Assembly (NCBI RefSeq): GCF_003970385.1
Contig: NZ_RXZH01000009.1
Span: 1-64,000, forward strand
Direction of reading: 5' to 3'
From: Vibrio aquaticus
GTDB lineage: Bacteria > Pseudomonadota > Gammaproteobacteria > Enterobacterales > Vibrionaceae
Length of the DNA: 64,000 bases
A program made the position numbers and the translations under genes. Below, one piece after another: positions 61,905 to 64,000 of this stretch. The notes below the pieces were generated by a model. It had not been told where the DNA came from. It worked only from the letters and a program-made list of their open reading frames with translations, and did not search any database. How positions within the stretch are numbered: the first letter of the stretch is position 1; the number at the start of each line of letters is the position of its first letter.

Positions 61905-62948
61905 ATGTTCAAAAAACTTCGTGGCATATTTTCAAATGACCTATCTATCGATTTAGGTACTGCCAACACTCTTATCTACGTTAAAGGACAGGGTATTGTT
62001 CTAGACGAGCCTTCAGTTGTCGCTATTCGCCAAGACCGCAATCGTGCGGGCAAAAGCGTTGCTGCAGTCGGTCATGCTGCAAAACAAATGTTGGGTCGTA
62101 CACCAGGAAACATCTCTGCAATCCGTCCTATGAAAGATGGCGTTATCGCTGACTTCTACGTGACAGAAAAGATGCTTCAGCATTTCATCAAGCAAGTGCA
62201 TGACAACAGTGTACTTAAACCAAGCCCGCGCGTTTTGGTCTGTGTTCCTTGTGGTTCTACTCAAGTAGAGCGCCGTGCTATCCGTGAATCGGCATTAGGT
62301 GCAGGTGCTCGTGAGGTTTACCTTATTGATGAGCCAATGGCGGCTGCAATTGGTGCCGGTCTACGTGTTTCTGAGCCAACAGGTTCAATGGTGGTCGATA
62401 TCGGTGGCGGTACAACAGAAGTTGCCGTTATCTCACTAAATGGTGTGGTTTACTCATCATCTGTACGCATCGGTGGTGACCGCTTTGATGAAGCGATCAT
62501 TAACTACGTTCGTCGTAACTACGGTAGCTTGATTGGTGAAGCGACAGCTGAGAAGATCAAGCACGAAATTGGTTCTGCTTACCCAGGCGATGAAGTAGAA
62601 GAGATCGAAGTTCGCGGTCGTAACCTTGCTGAAGGTGTGCCACGTAGCTTCTGTCTAAACTCAAACGAGATCCTAGAAGCGCTTCAAGAGCCTCTAACAG
62701 GTATCGTATCAGCAGTGATGGTTGCATTAGAACAATGTCCACCAGAGCTAGCATCAGACATCTCTGAGAATGGCATGGTTCTAACCGGTGGTGGTGCACT
62801 ACTGAAAGACCTTGATCGTCTATTGACTGAAGAAACCGGTATTCCAGTGGTGATTGCTGAAGACCCACTGACTTGTGTGGCTCGTGGTGGCGGTAAAGCT
62901 TTAGAAATGATCGACATGCACGGCGGCGATCTGTTCAGCGAAGAATAA
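61905..62948 (+). CDS. mreB: Rod-shape-determining actin homologue MreB
   Basis: A 347-residue bacterial actin that forms membrane-bound filaments and guides lateral wall synthesis. The phosphate-1 loop LSIDLGTANTLIYVKGQGIVL (13-33), phosphate-2 VVDIGGGTTEVAVISL and adenosine motif MVLTGGGALLKDLDRLL are clear. AGGACGAG precedes the ATG. Codon bias is strong. It follows the msh locus directly, as in other vibrios, and leads mreC. Confidence 0.98.
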   Translation: MFKKLRGIFSNDLSIDLGTANTLIYVKGQGIVLDEPSVVAIRQDRNRAGKSVAAVGHAAKQMLGRTPGNISAIRPMKDGVIADFYVTEKMLQHFIKQVHDNSVLKPSPRVLVCVPCGSTQVERRAIRESALGAGAREVYLIDEPMAAAIGAGLRVSEPTGSMVVDIGGGTTEVAVISLNGVVYSSSVRIGGDRFDEAIINYVRRNYGSLIGEATAEKIKHEIGSAYPGDEVEEIEVRGRNLAEGVPRSFCLNSNEILEALQEPLTGIVSAVMVALEQCPPELASDISENGMVLTGGGALLKDLDRLLTEETGIPVVIAEDPLTCVARGGGKALEMIDMHGGDLFSEE

Positions 62949-62956
62949 TCCATATA

Positions 62957-62979
62957 GCCTCAGTGTTTCGCTGAGGCTG
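62957..62979 (+). repeat. Hairpin between mreB and mreC
   Basis: AGCCTCAG (62957-62964) pairs with CTGAGGCT (62972-62979) around TGTTTCG, 9 bp after the mreB stop. There is no T-tract. It may protect the mreB message 3' end or cause a partial stop, giving more MreB than MreC. Confidence 0.65.
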
Positions 62980-63004
62980 GCAAGATACAAGGACCTCCTA
63001 TTTC

Positions 63005-63874
63005 ATGAAGCCTATTTTTGGCCAGGGACCTTCACTTCAGCTACGTCTGTTTTTTGCCGTTATTCTATCAGCCAGCCTTATGCTGGCTGATAGTCGTTTA
63101 GGTGCATTCACTCAAGTGCGTTATCTGCTTAACAGCATGGTTGCGCCCATTCAGTATCTTGCTGATGTCCCAAGAGTGATGTTTGATGGCGCTTATGAGC
63201 GCTTCAATATTCGACAAGACTACATGGAAAGCACACGCACTTTGAAGCGTGAAGTGCTGCGTCTCAAAAACGACCTCCTCCTACTGGATCAATACCGTGA
63301 AGAAAACCAACGCTTGAGAAAGCTGCTTGGATCTTCATTCATTCGTGATGAGCGAAAAGTAGTGACAGAAGTGATGGCGGTCGATACGTCGCCATATCGA
63401 CATCAAGTGGTTATCGATAAAGGCCAGATTGATGGCGTGTATGTCGGCCAGCCCGTTGCCAACGAGAAAGGCATTGTTGGCCAGGTAACGTTTGTTTCTG
63501 CTCACAATAGCCGAGTACTTTTACTTACTGACAGCTTAAGTGCGATTCCGTTACAAGTTATCCGTAATGACATTCGTATTATCGCTTCGGGAACGGGCCA
63601 ATCGGATCGGATTAATCTCGACCACATTCCGATCAGTTTAGATATCGAAGAAGGCGATTTATTGGTGACTTCTGGTCTTGGCGGGATTTATCCTGAGGGT
63701 TTCCCCGTTGCTCACGTGGCAGAAGTGGAGCGAGATACCAGTCGTGAATTTGCCATGATAGAGGCGGAGCCGGTTGTTGACTTCGAGCGCCTTCGCTATT
63801 TGTTGCTGATTTGGCCAAGTGATTCGCGCCAGGAAAAAATACAACAAACACTCCTAGTGACGGACGAGGAATAA
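63005..63874 (+). CDS. mreC: Rod-shape-determining protein MreC
   Basis: A 289-residue bitopic membrane protein. It has a short cytosolic start, a membrane helix (about 11-29, LRLFFAVILSASLMLADSR), a coiled coil (about 70-107, STRTLKREVLRLKNDLLLLDQYREENQRL) and a periplasmic beta-barrel pair (110-270) that binds and activates PBP2. GGACCTCC-like sequence precedes the ATG. An inverted repeat lies in the membrane-helix codons. It is followed six bases later by mreD. Confidence 0.96.
   Translation: MKPIFGQGPSLQLRLFFAVILSASLMLADSRLGAFTQVRYLLNSMVAPIQYLADVPRVMFDGAYERFNIRQDYMESTRTLKREVLRLKNDLLLLDQYREENQRLRKLLGSSFIRDERKVVTEVMAVDTSPYRHQVVIDKGQIDGVYVGQPVANEKGIVGQVTFVSAHNSRVLLLTDSLSAIPLQVIRNDIRIIASGTGQSDRINLDHIPISLDIEEGDLLVTSGLGGIYPEGFPVAHVAEVERDTSREFAMIEAEPVVDFERLRYLLLIWPSDSRQEKIQQTLLVTDEE
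63065..63093 (+). repeat. 12-bp perfect inverted repeat inside mreC
   Basis: CTATCAGCCAGC (63065-63076) pairs with GCTGGCTGATAG (63082-63093) around CTTAT. It covers codons 21-30 of mreC (the end of the membrane helix). A stem this strong early in a coding region could slow ribosomes during membrane insertion. Confidence 0.8.
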
Positions 63875-63880
63875 TCGAAA

Positions 63881-64000
63881 ATGGCGAACAGTGTATTAAA
63901 AGGCAAATTTGTCATTTTCGGCTCGTTTCTAGTGGCGTTGACGCTTCAGACCATTCCTTGGCCCGGAGTGTTGGATCTATTGCGTCCTTCTTGGCTGCTA
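63881..64000 (+). CDS. mreD: Rod-shape-determining protein MreD, N-terminal fragment (runs off window)
   Basis: The last 120 bases encode the first 40 residues of MreD, MANSVLKGKFVIFGSF then IPWPGVLDLLRPSWLL. The first membrane helix and the IPWP...RPxWL motif are typical. MreD is a polytopic membrane protein of the elongasome. The ATG lies six bases after mreC with GAGGA inside the mreC end as RBS. The rest of the gene lies beyond base 64000. Confidence 0.92.
   Translation, partial: MANSVLKGKFVIFGSFLVALTLQTIPWPGVLDLLRPSWLL

Noticed and set aside
1..64000. Prophage, genomic island or defence system
   Set aside because: Every sizeable gene is a recognisable core or family gene in conserved order; there are no integrases, transposases, tRNA-bounded islands or clear base-composition shifts.

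Overview
This 64 kb window is a stretch of core chromosome from a Vibrio-like gammaproteobacterium. The evidence is a complete MSHA (mannose-sensitive haemagglutinin) pilus locus running into mreBCD, a qstR-type competence regulator between galU and ssb, a Zur-controlled zrg-type zinc-uptake operon, and the msh/mre, ytf/tam and dnaB-alr neighbourhoods in vibrio order. I cannot name the species. There is no prophage, insertion sequence, tRNA, rRNA or CRISPR array. The only mobile-looking DNA is a ~100 bp imperfect-palindrome repeat present in two full copies and one fragment.

Layout. 0-3.6 kb: the 3' end of tuf, an iron-storage pair (bfd-bfr) behind a Fur box, the ribosomal operon rpsF-rpsR-rplI (priB, usual between rpsF and rpsR, is absent), and a DUF481 outer-membrane protein. 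3.7-9.8 kb: dnaB, alr, a POTRA-less Omp85-type barrel protein, yjbQ and pgi. 10-15 kb: a TIGR03899-type cytosolic protein, a 34-residue membrane microprotein, and the zrg zinc operon on the minus strand (small His-rich protein, ZrgA, ABC ATPase, ABC permease, DUF3299 protein) under a perfect Zur palindrome. 15-26.4 kb: ytfJ, ytfK, msrA, tamA-tamB-ytfP, a DUF2799 lipoprotein, fbp, mpl and ubiX. 26.4-30 kb: thiBPQ under a TPP riboswitch. 30-35 kb: darP, pmbA, lysC under a lysine riboswitch, and a class V aminotransferase. 35-42.5 kb: a PglL-like O-oligosaccharyltransferase, uvrA with a LexA box, galU, qstR and ssb. 42.7-61.8 kb: mshH-I-J-K-L-M-N-E-G-F, then mshB-A-C-D-O-P-Q. 61.9-64 kb: mreB, mreC and the start of mreD.

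How the parts work together. The msh genes encode one machine: the inner-membrane alignment set MshI/J/K, secretin MshL, accessory ATPase MshM and TPR protein MshN, the c-di-GMP-responsive extension ATPase MshE, platform protein MshG, major pilin MshA, minor pilins and the very large MshQ. MshH is a CsrD-like degenerate GGDEF/EAL protein. The zrg operon is a second type of zinc importer built round a His-rich periplasmic protein. tamA-tamB forms the translocation and assembly module; thiBPQ imports thiamine.

The most interesting features are regulatory. The Zur operator also looks like the intrinsic terminator of ytfJ. The LexA box of uvrA is fused to the galU terminator. A terminator-like hairpin lies inside the signal-peptide codons of the gene after alr. 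A strong hairpin separates zrgA from its transporter genes. Perfect inverted repeats lie between mreB and mreC and inside mreC. All gene boundaries and motifs were read by eye; family names come from recognition, not from a database search.
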